Shown: piece after piece, positions 52,804 to 61,205 of the stretch
Position numbering within the stretch: position 1 is the stretch's first letter
Layout of the letters: each line of letters starts with the position of its first letter
NCBI RefSeq assembly: GCF_001426085.1
Contig: NZ_LMRR01000014.1
Location: 433-64,432, forward strand
From: Rhodococcus sp. Leaf278
Lineage (GTDB): Bacteria > Actinomycetota > Actinomycetes > Mycobacteriales > Mycobacteriaceae
Reading direction: 5' to 3'
DNA length: 64,000 bases
The notes under the pieces: generated by a model
What the model saw: only the letters and a program-made list of their open reading frames with translations
Databases searched by the model: none
Told to the model about the DNA's origin: nothing
Translations under genes and position numbers: made by a program

Positions 52804-53861
52804 TTCGAGTCTCCGTTCTCGGGTGCGGGAATTGCGGCGAAGGAACTCAGGATCGGTTCGTCCGGATCCTTTTTGTGTCGAAGCACCGAGAGCCCGAGTA
52901 GTCCGGCGGCCAAGAATCCCCACATCGCCATCACGGCAACGGTGCCCCCGATACTTGCTGCCGGGAAGTACACGAGGCGCTTGAGGCCCTCCAGTAGCGC
53001 AGGCGTGGGAAGGAAGTTATTGAGTGTGGTGAAAAAGCCGGGCACCATCTCAGGCGCAATCGCCGCACCCGACGAGGGCACTCCGAGTAGCACCATGATC
53101 AGCAGCGTGGGGATCATCATCCCCGGTCCTATCAAACGCATCCCCCCTAGATGGAAGGATCCGACGACGAACGCCGACAGTGCAAGCAGTGCGAGCACCT
53201 CCAGGATGCTTCCGGACACCGCGCCGTACACCCCGTATGCAACGAAGGCCGGCACTACCGCGGACACCACGCTCATGACGGCAATGACGGTCAGCTCGAC
53301 ACGCAGCGAAAGGCCTGGCAGGAGCAGTTGGAGAACTGTCGCAGTCAAGAAGCCGCCGAGTATCGCCGCGAGGCCGACGAACATCAGCGATGCGCCCAAC
53401 CTGTCGGTAGAACTCGTCGGTGCTACGTCGAAGACGGTAGGTGCAGTGCCGACTGTCTTGCCCGCAATGGAACCGAAGAGGCCCTCGACCGCCTGCGCAG
53501 CGGCCAGGTTTCCTTCGGACGCGACGTACACGATGTTCGTTGCCGGATCGTAGGCGCCACGCGTTTCCAAGCTGGACACAGCATCCTTTGCAGCGTCGAC
53601 ATCTGCTACGACCCCGACGTCGAATGACGACCCGACCTGCGCCTGAACCTGCTGCGCGAATTGCTCGACTTGCGTCGACGTTCCCACGATCCGCACGTCC
53701 ATGTCGTGCGGCGTCGGCGAATGGAGGCCCCAGGTATAGAGCAGAGGAAGAACCGTCATCAGGAAGAGCGGTACCACCATTCCCCCGAGCATCATCACCG
53801 TCGGTGACGGTTTCTTGCGCGGACGTGCTTCCTGAGCACCCGCTGCCAGCTGGTCGGTCAC
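52800..53861 (-). CDS. Paralogous membrane protein of the same family
   Basis: 353 residues from GTG 53861 with GAGGAG upstream. Same layout as the downstream gene: N-terminal anchor (GGMVVPLFLMTVLPLLYTWGLHSP), soluble domain with DVGVVADVDAAKDAVSSLETRGAYDP (the partner has RVATVDEGTERLLDLETRAVYDP), then five hydrophobic segments ending VAVMAMWGFLAAGLLGLSVL. The soluble domains are clearly homologous, so this is a tandem duplication likely forming a heteromer. Divergent from TetR at 53960. Confidence 0.78.
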   Translation of the reverse strand: MTDQLAAGAQEARPRKKPSPTVMMLGGMVVPLFLMTVLPLLYTWGLHSPTPHDMDVRIVGTSTQVEQFAQQVQAQVGSSFDVGVVADVDAAKDAVSSLETRGAYDPATNIVYVASEGNLAAAQAVEGLFGSIAGKTVGTAPTVFDVAPTSSTDRLGASLMFVGLAAILGGFLTATVLQLLLPGLSLRVELTVIAVMSVVSAVVPAFVAYGVYGAVSGSILEVLALLALSAFVVGSFHLGGMRLIGPGMMIPTLLIMVLLGVPSSGAAIAPEMVPGFFTTLNNFLPTPALLEGLKRLVYFPAASIGGTVAVMAMWGFLAAGLLGLSVLRHKKDPDEPILSSFAAIPAPENGDSK

Positions 53862-53883
53862 AATCGAACTCCTCGTCGGTAGT

Positions 53884-53913
53884 TTACATCTGTTCATTAC
53901 AATACATATGTAA
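53884..53913. promoter_or_regulatory. TetR operator region
   Basis: TTACAT (53884-53889) and ATGTAA (53908-53913) form an inverted repeat; the right half lies in the perfect palindrome TACATATGTA (53903-53912). Located in the gap between the membrane-protein pair and the divergent TetR gene. Confidence 0.6.
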
Positions 53914-53959
53914 GATAAGGTACGCGAGAGAGGCGCATCACCTATTAAGGTGGACCACG

Positions 53960-54568
53960 ATGACCGCAAACATGGACCCTCGGGCAGTACGCAGTCGAGA
54001 ACTGTTACTGGACGCTGCTGCCGAACTGGTGTCTCACCGTGATCCTGCGGAGGTGTCGATCACCGACATCGCCTCGGCTGCCGGCGTCAGCAGGCCGACC
54101 CTGTATCTGCACTTCCAGGACCGAGACACATTGTTCGCCGCCGTCGTTCGGAGGCGATTACAGTCGATCGCCGCGCTGGACGACGACGTGGCGGTGGACC
54201 GAGATCAGGCAGAACGCAGCATCGGGCTCGTTGTGGCCGAACTGGGTTCGAACCGTGAGTTCTACCGCAAACTGATCGGGGCTCAATCGAACTCGCGATC
54301 CCGCGAGCAGGTGATGACCGTTTTGCGTGAAGGATTGGGCCAGTACCTCCGACAACAAAGACTGGGCGACACCTCGCCGAACTCCCGTCAATCGAGGCGG
54401 CTCGACGAAGAAGCATGGTTCATCACGGGCGGAATGGTGACGGTGCTATCGAAGTGGCTCGATGGCGACCACGTCGACGAGCCCTCGGAGCAACGTTGGT
54501 TGGCCGAACGACTGTGGCATCTCTTATCGACCGTGGCGAGTGCCCCTGAACCGCAGGAGCTGCAGTAA
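53960..54568 (+). CDS. TetR-family transcriptional regulator
   Basis: 202 residues from ATG 53960 (an internal ATG 15 bases on is possible). HTH: LLLDAAAELVSHRDPAEVSITDIASAAGVSRPTLYLHFQDRDTLF in outline. C-terminal helical domain ends in WFITGGMVTVLSKWLDG, as in regulators beside YhgE-like or efflux genes. Likely represses the divergent pair. Last gene before repeat B. Confidence 0.92.
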   Translation: MTANMDPRAVRSRELLLDAAAELVSHRDPAEVSITDIASAAGVSRPTLYLHFQDRDTLFAAVVRRRLQSIAALDDDVAVDRDQAERSIGLVVAELGSNREFYRKLIGAQSNSRSREQVMTVLREGLGQYLRQQRLGDTSPNSRQSRRLDEEAWFITGGMVTVLSKWLDGDHVDEPSEQRWLAERLWHLLSTVASAPEPQELQ

Positions 54569-54689
54569 AAAGTCCTCGACTTCCATCGTCGGATCCGTGA
54601 CGGTGCGCTCGTCCGATGGTGTGATGCCGCGAGTCCGTCGGGATGCCGGTCATCTCGAGCGCATCCCGCAGCAATTACACCATGTCCAG

Positions 54690-54714
54690 TTGTGACAGCC
54701 TCGTGACAGCGAAC
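54690..54714. repeat. Extra copy of the arm-type sequence of repeats A and B
   Basis: Matches 33189-33213 at 23 of 25 bases, including both TGTGACA/CGTGACA direct repeats, but without a tRNA fragment attached. Suggests a decayed third end. Confidence 0.55.
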
Positions 54715-54918
54715 CACCTGCGGACACGACCGTCGAACCCGAAGACCGACCCTGATCTGCACGAACTCGAAGAAACGGCGACGATGAAGGTAACTCCCGC
54801 GCGGATCTGAAATCCGCTGTGTCGGTTGTCCACTCGGATCCGTGGGAAGCCACCGGCATACACGCTACCAACCGAAAAGCACTTTCCTGGTCCAGAAATC
54901 TGGATCCATATGGACCCT

Positions 54919-55216
54919 GGTGCCCCCAGTCGGACTCGAACCGACACTTGACGGATTTTAAGTCCCTGGAAGTGGATTCATCTGAACGTCTCTGGACTCG
55001 ATATTTGTTTATTTGCAACAGTTTTCGTACATTACCGTCCGAACAAGTCCATGCCCGAACGTACCGACTTGTGACACTCTCGTGACACCGAACTGCCGCC
55101 GATTCTCCGACACCGGACAGTCTTGAACGGTGTCGGACAGCCACGGTATCGGGTGGACGGAGAGCGTCCTGGCGCACCGACGCTCTGTGCGGACTCGTGA
55201 CAACGAGACTTATTCG
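54919..55216 (-). repeat. att-like repeat B: tRNA-Leu(UAA) 3' fragment plus conserved flank
   Basis: On the minus strand: GGACTTAAAATCC (anticodon stem-loop, TAA anticodon), then GTCGGTTCGAGTCCGAC (T-arm) and TGGGGGCACC (acceptor 3' strand). The 5' half of a tRNA-Leu is absent; sequence on the 5' side is element DNA shared with repeat A. A 9-base inverted repeat CCGACACCG / CGGTGTCGG lies within. Better preserved than repeat A. Interpreted as an attachment site of an integrative element. Confidence 0.8.
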
Positions 55217-55685
55217 TCGCCAACCTACATCGCCCTCGAATCAGTCGAAAAGTGCAGCGGCGAACCCCACCGCATTGGTCCAACGGCATGTCGGACAAAT
55301 GCTGCTCCAGGCGAGGCGTTAACCATCCGGCGATGATACTGACGGGAGCGAACAATTGCCGAGTTGCCAACAACAGGCACGATGCCGCCGACGACATCGC
55401 GCGGAAACGGCAGTTACCGCACCGTCAAGGAACCTTGAAGGTTTTTACACACCTCGGGTCGTGACCACCAAACCTCTACTCGACTGAGCCGCTTCGCCGA
55501 GCCGCCACGCCGGTGTTTTTACACCTCATAACTGCCGCTGGGAGGGCAGGTCTCGAACCGTTCTAAGAATGACGGAGACTGTCACCTCACGAAGGAAATG
55601 AGGGATCAGAGATTTCGATAGCCTGTCGAGCCCTCGTCACGCGTTAGTTTGCTCTTACGTTCCTTCGGTGTCGTCCATCCTTGCG
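55217..55685. other. Gap right of repeat B
   Basis: No gene recognised. Two related 16-base sequences, GGTTTTTACACACCTC (55440-55455) and GGTGTTTTTACACCTC (55512-55527), may be protein-binding sites. Confidence 0.45.
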
Positions 55686-56747
55686 TCAGAACTCCCGCCG
55701 GTCCCACCAGCAGTAGTCGTTGAGATTTTCGTCCTTCTCGTATCGGATACCAATCTCCGTCAGCCACGTGATGACTCGCTTGCAAGTCGCCTGTAGAACT
55801 GTCGTGAGAAACTCTACGGATGCTGATTCGTTGGCAGCAGGCACACTGGCGAAGAGTTCGAATATGTCCGGCCAAAACTGACCGATGTATTCGTCCCATC
55901 CGGTCGGCAGTGGACTCGGGGGAAGTGGCTCTCGGCCCCCTGCCGCGTATTCTGCCGCCAGATAGCCAAGAGCCTTCACCATCTCTTTCGCTGCACCCAG
56001 CGCTTGCATCGCGGCTCGCCTGGGGTTGTCGTCAATGTGTGCAGCGCTCTCGTTCAATGCGCGTCGAAAATGCTCTATATCGTCACTTGCGGTGGACTCA
56101 TGGGTCGGAGTCATGGTCACGCGACGGTTGGCTGCCAACTCACAGCGAAATTCATCGATTGCTTCGCCAACGTAGTGACGCCATGCTCGAACGGTTGGCG
56201 AACCCGTCAAGCTATCGACGTAGTCGCTTGAGTCCGTGCTGGTCAGATGCATCAAGATGTGCTGTGGCTCATGTGCCGCAAGGTGTTCCAAGATTTGCGT
56301 CTGGTCGTCGACTTCAGCCTGGGATTCGGGAGATTCGTTCAGAAATCGTTCCCAGTCGATCACAACGTCCCACGTGCCGTCACTAGCCAGCACGGTCTTG
56401 GCTTGAGCTATATTCGCCCCCCTCGTTGTGGTGTAACCCGGACCTTCTCTTCCGTACAAATCCGGTTGGAGGTTGGCGAGGGTGGCAGCCATCGACGCCG
56501 TGATTCGGATTCGAACGACCACGTCGTCCGGGAGGTACTCATCGAAGACAGCCAGTACCATTTGGCGACGACGGCTGAGAAGTCCGCGCGGAACGATGCC
56601 GGGTAGCAGTGATGGCCCACCTCGCCATTCAAACTCCTCCTGAATCACGTTGCGTATACCGTCATAGACCACGGCCTTGTTGGACGTACGCCCGCCCGCG
56701 GCGGTCTTACGTTCCAACGGCTTCTTCCGATCCCGTTTCCTGGACAT
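55686..56747 (-). CDS. Hypothetical protein with HExxH motif
   Basis: 353 residues. Very basic N-terminus (SRKRDRKKPLERK). Contains HEPQH at about residues 159-163 (HLAAHEPQHILMH), which fits the zinc-peptidase HExxH pattern, with a Glu-rich helix AIDEFRCELAANRR about 30 residues later that could supply a third ligand. No other family signature recognised. Sits alone in the mobile-type segment right of repeat B. Function unknown; a metallopeptidase or an accidental motif are both possible. Confidence 0.65.
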   Translation of the reverse strand: MSRKRDRKKPLERKTAAGGRTSNKAVVYDGIRNVIQEEFEWRGGPSLLPGIVPRGLLSRRRQMVLAVFDEYLPDDVVVRIRITASMAATLANLQPDLYGREGPGYTTTRGANIAQAKTVLASDGTWDVVIDWERFLNESPESQAEVDDQTQILEHLAAHEPQHILMHLTSTDSSDYVDSLTGSPTVRAWRHYVGEAIDEFRCELAANRRVTMTPTHESTASDDIEHFRRALNESAAHIDDNPRRAAMQALGAAKEMVKALGYLAAEYAAGGREPLPPSPLPTGWDEYIGQFWPDIFELFASVPAANESASVEFLTTVLQATCKRVITWLTEIGIRYEKDENLNDYCWWDRREF

Positions 56748-57001
56748 GTAGTGATCATGCCGACAGACACCGACACATAGGGCTGTACATGCCAGCGAAC
56801 CGCACGGAAGTTACGGTGGGCGCAACGAGATTCCCCATCGCTTGCTACGCGCCGGCGCAGGCTTCGGCCTGATTGGCGGATGAGCCGGAGGCAGCTTTTG
56901 GAGGGGTAACGGCGGGTTAGGGACTGTCCCCGCCTCAGTTGACATCGAATCTGTAAGGATTGACCGCGTTTTCCCGTCTCACGCCCCTAAAATCAGGCAG
57001 C

Positions 57002-57457
57002 GTGACCTTCTACCGAACCACCGCTGGTGTCGTAGCTCTTGCAGCCGCACTCACAGCCGCAGGATGTACGAGTTCCGGTGAGTCGTCGAGCGCCGCAGCG
57101 TCGACCACTACGCAATCGACAATCACGACTCCGACACCCACATCCATCCCAACAAGTGCCAGTTCAGCAGTGCCGTCACTCGCGCCATCCCCCGTGAGCG
57201 TCGCTGGACCCACCGCAGCCGACACTGCAGCATTCGTAACGGAATTTCGATCTCTCTATCCCGAGTTGGCAGACGGTCGTCGGGACGACCCGATTGCGAA
57301 CATTCTCGACAACACTTGTCAAGAGATCGGTGCCGACAAGGAGGCCAGCATCGCCGTGGTCAATACCGGCAAGCGGGCCGCGTATCAGAACTCAACGCCG
57401 ACTCCAGACCAGGCACGGGCAATCTACGACTTGGCGTCCAAGTACTGCCCGAACTGA
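57002..57457 (+). CDS. DUF732-like lipoprotein
   Basis: 151 residues from GTG 57002. Lipobox LTAAGC then a Ser/Thr/Pro-rich linker of about 50 residues, and a C-terminal domain with FVTEFRSLYPELADGR, NTCQEIGA and ASKYCPN: two cysteines bridging helices as in DUF732 proteins of mycobacteria and relatives. Surface-anchored, function unknown. Confidence 0.8.
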   Translation: MTFYRTTAGVVALAAALTAAGCTSSGESSSAAASTTTQSTITTPTPTSIPTSASSAVPSLAPSPVSVAGPTAADTAAFVTEFRSLYPELADGRRDDPIANILDNTCQEIGADKEASIAVVNTGKRAAYQNSTPTPDQARAIYDLASKYCPN

Positions 57458-57633
57458 CCACGCTAAATGAACCATCGAGGTTCGGAATCATTTCACAGGG
57501 AGTGACTTCCACAATCGCGCCGCGCTAGTTGTTGACCCACTTGCGAAAGAGTGCGTTCAAGAGGCACCGAATTAGCGGTTTACGGGTTGAGGTGTCGGCA
57601 AATCCGGGCGAGGTGTCCGGCGACGGTTAAGTC

Positions 57634-57894
57634 TTGGCTGGTGAAGACTGGCGTTTAGATGCGCCTACGGGTCAAGATGGGTCAGTGCCCGATGCGATGG
57701 AAGTTGCTCACCCGAAGCCGACTTTGGCGACGGTGCGTGAGCTGCATTCTCATGCGTTCACCTGCGCTGAGCCGGACTGCGCGGAATGGTTGCACAGGCA
57801 AGAACCGGGTGTTGCACGACCAGTTTTGAATAGTCGGGTCTCGTCATACGCAAATCATGCGCACCGACCCAACCTCAGCGCATGGGTAACTTGA
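57634..57894 (+). pseudogene. Fragment resembling an HNH-type domain N-terminus
   Basis: Contains TVRELHSHAFTCAEPDCAEWL then PVLNSRVSSYA. This resembles the 'FRCAxPxCxxxLYR...VLNSRVAHI' start of HNH-like domains found in actinobacterial conflict or mobile-element proteins. It ends at 57894 just where the HNH part should continue, and overlaps the start of the next gene by 13 bases. Resemblance is from memory and weak. Confidence 0.35.
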
Positions 57895-57911
57895 CTCCCG
57901 AGCAGTTGGCG
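57882..57911 (+). pseudogene. 5' end of a gene split by the IS21 element
   Basis: ATG 57882 opens MGNLTPEQLA, which runs into the IS. After removing the IS and one TGGCG copy it continues in frame as KRRANAAIKQALWW at 60470. Confidence 0.7.
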
Positions 57912-58027
57912 TGTCCGTGGCCATGAAAAAGTAACCACTGGTGGCCAGGTCGAGGTCCCCACTGGTGGCCAACTGAAAGTCCCCACCCCGTGTTCGTCGT
58001 GTCGATCAGGAACTTCTGGCCCGAGCG

Positions 58028-59590
58028 GTGACGGTGAAGGTGCCAACCACACACCGCACCGCCCGGGGAGTTCCATTGAAGTCTGCGAAGGAACGCATGG
58101 ACATCATTTCCGCTTACCGCGAAGTCGGGTCGTATCGAGGAGCCGCCGAACTCGTCGGCACCACCCACAAGACCGTCAAACGCACCATCGACAAATTCGA
58201 AGCCGACCAAGCCGGCAACACACCGCCGCGGGCCGAGCGTGAACGCAACTACGCCGCCGTCACCGACCTGGTAGCCGAACGGGTCGACAAATCTCAGGGC
58301 CGAATCTCCGCGAAACGAATCCTGCCGATCGCCCGCAAGGCCGGCTATGCAGGATCGGACCGCAACTTCCGCCGCCTGGTCGCCGAGGAGAAGAAACGGT
58401 GGCGCACCGACCATCACCGCGGCCGACGGCCCGCGGTATGGGCACCGGGTGACTACCTGATCATCGACTGGGCCACTGTCGGCGGACTGCACCTGTTCTG
58501 CGCCGTCATGGCCTACTCGCGGTGGCGGTTTGCTGCCTTCGCCACCGACGAGAAAGCAACCACCACAATGGCATTGATCGCCGACGCACTTGCCGCTGTC
58601 GGTGGTGTCCCGCGCAAGGTCCTCGCCGACCGCATGGCATGCCTCAAAGGCGGGGTCGTCGCGAACGTCGTCATCCCCACCCCGGACTACGTCCGGTTCG
58701 CTGCTCATTACGGATTCGCACCGGACTTCTGCCACGCGAACGACCCACAATCGAAAGGCGTCGTGGAGAACCTCGTCGGCTACGCCCAACGCGATCTCGC
58801 TGTCCCGTTGCTCACCGAAGCAGCCATCGCCGGCACCACCGTCGATGTCCACGCAGCCAACGCCGCCGCCAGGGTGTGGTGCACGGAAGTCAACGCCAGG
58901 GTGCATTCGGAGATATGCGCGATCCCGAACGACAAACTCGCCGAAGAGCGAGAGTTGTTGTCACCGTTGCCATCACTGCGACTGGAGATCGGCCCACCGC
59001 CGGTGACCCGCAAAGTCGACCGCTTGTCCTGCGTGCGGTTCGCGTCCGCACGCTACTCCGTGCCGGTCCGGTTGATCGGCGCGACCGTCACCCTCGTCCA
59101 GACCGAGGGACGGTTGGTGGTTGTCGAGCCGGCCACCGGTGAGGTCGTCGCCGAACACGACCTGGGCCAGCCGGGGACCGCGTCGGTCCTCGACGAGCAT
59201 TACGGCGGTGCCCGCCCCGCACCCGACCGCGGCCCTAGGCCGAGGACAACTGTCGAGCAACAGTTCTGCGCACTCGGACCCGAAGCAGAAGCATTCCTCG
59301 TCGGTGCCGCCGCGATCGGCAACACCAGGCTCGGATCCGAGCTCGAGATCCTGCTGGCACTCGGTGCGGCACATGGCACCGAACTGTTGGTGGCGGCGTT
59401 GACCCGGGCGGTGGCGTTCCGTCGATTCCGGGCCGCGGACGTCCGATCGATTCTCGCTGCCGGTGCCGGAGCGCCGCAGCCCAGGCCGGCCGGGGACGCG
59501 TTGATTCTGGACCTGCCGACCGCACCGACGCGCTCCCTCGATGCCTACGCCATCCGGACCCCTGCCGCCGATACGCCGGTGCCGTCATGA
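58028..59590 (+). CDS. istA: IS21-family transposase IstA
   Basis: 520 residues from GTG 58028 (ATG 58097 is an alternative). N-terminal HTH (AYREVGSYRGAAELVGTTHKTVKR), DDE core with Asp in LIIDWATVG, Asp in KVLADRMAC and Glu in SKGVVENLVGYAQ, then a C-terminal Mu-type beta domain (YSVPVRLIGATVTLVQTEG). Catalyses cut and strand transfer. Stop overlaps istB start (ATGA). Confidence 0.95.
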   Translation: MTVKVPTTHRTARGVPLKSAKERMDIISAYREVGSYRGAAELVGTTHKTVKRTIDKFEADQAGNTPPRAERERNYAAVTDLVAERVDKSQGRISAKRILPIARKAGYAGSDRNFRRLVAEEKKRWRTDHHRGRRPAVWAPGDYLIIDWATVGGLHLFCAVMAYSRWRFAAFATDEKATTTMALIADALAAVGGVPRKVLADRMACLKGGVVANVVIPTPDYVRFAAHYGFAPDFCHANDPQSKGVVENLVGYAQRDLAVPLLTEAAIAGTTVDVHAANAAARVWCTEVNARVHSEICAIPNDKLAEERELLSPLPSLRLEIGPPPVTRKVDRLSCVRFASARYSVPVRLIGATVTLVQTEGRLVVVEPATGEVVAEHDLGQPGTASVLDEHYGGARPAPDRGPRPRTTVEQQFCALGPEAEAFLVGAAAIGNTRLGSELEILLALGAAHGTELLVAALTRAVAFRRFRAADVRSILAAGAGAPQPRPAGDALILDLPTAPTRSLDAYAIRTPAADTPVPS

Positions 59591-60390
59591 CCGACACCAC
59601 CACTGCACACTCTCCGAAGGCTGCTGCGCCCCAGCATGTTCCCGAACTCGCTGCTGATCTCGACGCCGGACTGCGGCGCTTGAAACTGGCTGCAATCCGC
59701 CGGACCGCACCGGAGGTGTTGATCACTGCGAAGACGCAACGCTGGACCCCGGAAGAAGTGCTGCGGACGCTCATCGAGTCCGAACTCGCCGCACGTGATG
59801 CCTCCAACATCGTCAACCGGCTCAAAGCTGCCGCGTTTCCGGTGACGAAAACGTTGGAGTCCTTCGACGTCGCCGCGTCGTCGATCCAGCCGAAGGTGTT
59901 CGACTACCTGTCCAGCCTGGAATGGGTTCGGGCACAGTCGAATTTGGCGATGATCGGACCTGCCGGGACAGGCAAGTCGCATACCTTGATCGGACTCGGT
60001 GTCGCCGCCGTCCACGCTGGACACAAGGTCCGATACTTCACCGCCGCCGACCTCGTCGAAACCCTGTATCGCGGATTGGCAGACAATACCGTCGGCAAGA
60101 TCATCGAATCACTGCTGCGGGTCGACCTGATCATCATCGACGAAATGGGATTCGCCCCGCTCGACGACACCGGCACGCAATTGCTGTTCCGTCTCGTCGC
60201 CGGTGCCTACGAACGCCGCTCGTTGGCGATCGGATCGTACTGGCCGTTCGAGCAATGGGGCCGGTTCCTGCCCGAACACACCACCGCCGCCTCGATCCTC
60301 GACCGATTGCTCCACCACGCCACCATCGTCGTCACCGACGGCGAGTCCTATCGCATGAAAGACGCACAACACCGAAAGGACTGCCCCTGA
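59587..60390 (+). CDS. istB: IS21-family helper ATPase IstB
   Basis: 267 residues. DnaC-like AAA+ ATPase: N-terminal helical region, Walker A GPAGTGKSHTLIGLG, Walker B LIIIDEMGFAPLD, and sensor segment NLPFEQWG-like (YWPFEQWGRFLPE). Selects target DNA and stimulates IstA. Confidence 0.95.
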   Translation: MTDTTTAHSPKAAAPQHVPELAADLDAGLRRLKLAAIRRTAPEVLITAKTQRWTPEEVLRTLIESELAARDASNIVNRLKAAAFPVTKTLESFDVAASSIQPKVFDYLSSLEWVRAQSNLAMIGPAGTGKSHTLIGLGVAAVHAGHKVRYFTAADLVETLYRGLADNTVGKIIESLLRVDLIIIDEMGFAPLDDTGTQLLFRLVAGAYERRSLAIGSYWPFEQWGRFLPEHTTAASILDRLLHHATIVVTDGESYRMKDAQHRKDCP

Positions 60391-60469
60391 AAAACCGGAA
60401 ACATCAACACGGGGTGGGGACTTTCACCTGGCCACCACCGGGGACTTCAACTTGGCCATTGACATGGCG

Positions 60470-60748
60470 AAGCGCCGTGCGAACGCAGCCATTAAGCAGG
60501 CCCTGTGGTGGGAAGAGTGGCACGAACGAGACCGGTTGAAGAAGCTGGAATGGGACCGACTGGGGACTCCCCTCACCTATAACGAGTTGCCGGCGTGCCG
60601 TGCCGCGGATGCGGGGAGGTCATGGACGACGACCTCGGGGAATTCGGACCTACGCTCTACATTTCAGACAAATTGCGTCCGGAGTACGAGCGTCGAGAAC
60701 TCGAATACAAGACCAGACATGGAGGCCATGAAGCCCACCGGTGGTTGA
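60470..60748 (+). pseudogene. 3' part of the gene split by IS21
   Basis: Continues KRRANAAIKQALWWEEWHE, then RLKKLEWDRLGTPLTYNELPACRAAD. Coding quality drops after about 60600, where the frame at 60595 carries the CxxC motifs, so the natural protein may include that frame through a shift. Confidence 0.6.
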
Positions 60749-61023
60749 TGCCGGGGTCGCGTCAGCTGCACTGCGGGTACTGCTGCCCGATGCCGCCACT
60801 AAGCCCTCTCAAACGGGAGAGCGTGACCAAAATATTGCGAGAGATGGCCAAGAGAGCCGCGCGCCGCAGTCCCGACGAGTCGGTCACCTGGAACCTCGAG
60901 CTGACATGCGGCCACTCCACGACCACTAGGACTCACAAATCTGTGTACAGCACTATGGCCGTCACCGACTGCGACGAGTGCGGTCGCGTGCGAGGCGTCG
61001 TGTCGAGCAGCCGACAAGATTGA
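60595..61023 (+). CDS. Zinc-ribbon-like hypothetical protein
   Basis: 142 residues from GTG 60595. Three CxxC-type pairs: PCRGCGEV, LHCGYCCP, and a late LTCGHS...CDECGRVRG, which suggest one or two zinc ribbons. Starts inside the preceding interrupted frame. It may be the C-terminal part of that gene, displaced by a frameshift, as the interrupted gene's own frame loses sense here. No family recognised; phage- or plasmid-like. Confidence 0.6.
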   Translation: MPCRGCGEVMDDDLGEFGPTLYISDKLRPEYERRELEYKTRHGGHEAHRWLMPGSRQLHCGYCCPMPPLSPLKRESVTKILREMAKRAARRSPDESVTWNLELTCGHSTTTRTHKSVYSTMAVTDCDECGRVRGVVSSSRQD

Positions 61024-61055
61024 CCTGAACATCTACTCGACCTCATCCATACCTA

Positions 61056-61205
61056 CTACGACGCAGGAACCTCGGCCGCGGTTCCCTTGGCGATGAAGAC
61101 GTCGTCCGAGCCCTCGTACCGGTACGCGCGGCGGCCATCGGGGAGCAAAACCCAGCCTGCCTGTCCGTCATCGGCGGGCGGAGCGAACGCTACATCGTCA
61201 GACAC
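61056..61205 (-). CDS. Small 49-residue protein
   Basis: GTG 61205 overlaps the TGA of the gene upstream by 8 bases. It encodes an acidic start (SDDVAFAPPADDGQAG) and WVLLPDGRRAYRYEGSDDVF, ending at TAG 61056. Its length and tight coupling support a real small gene; function unknown. Confidence 0.55.
   Translation of the reverse strand: MSDDVAFAPPADDGQAGWVLLPDGRRAYRYEGSDDVFIAKGTAAEVPAS

Larger units (their letters stand above)
57912..60464 (+). mobile_element. IS21-family insertion sequence
   Basis: 2553 bp with ends TGTC...GACA and a 5-bp direct repeat TGGCG at 57907-57911 and 60465-60469. Inside the ends are multiple terminal repeats typical of IS21: 57964-57994 and 60406-60436 (inverted, 29 of 31 bases alike), and outer copies near GGTCCCCACTGGTGGCC / GTCCCCGGTGGTGGCC. 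It encodes istA and istB. Both genes are intact, so the element may be active. Confidence 0.9.

Noticed and set aside
54919..54985. A functional tRNA-Leu gene at repeat B
   Set aside because: Anticodon loop and T-arm are present, but no D-arm or acceptor 5' strand lies upstream.
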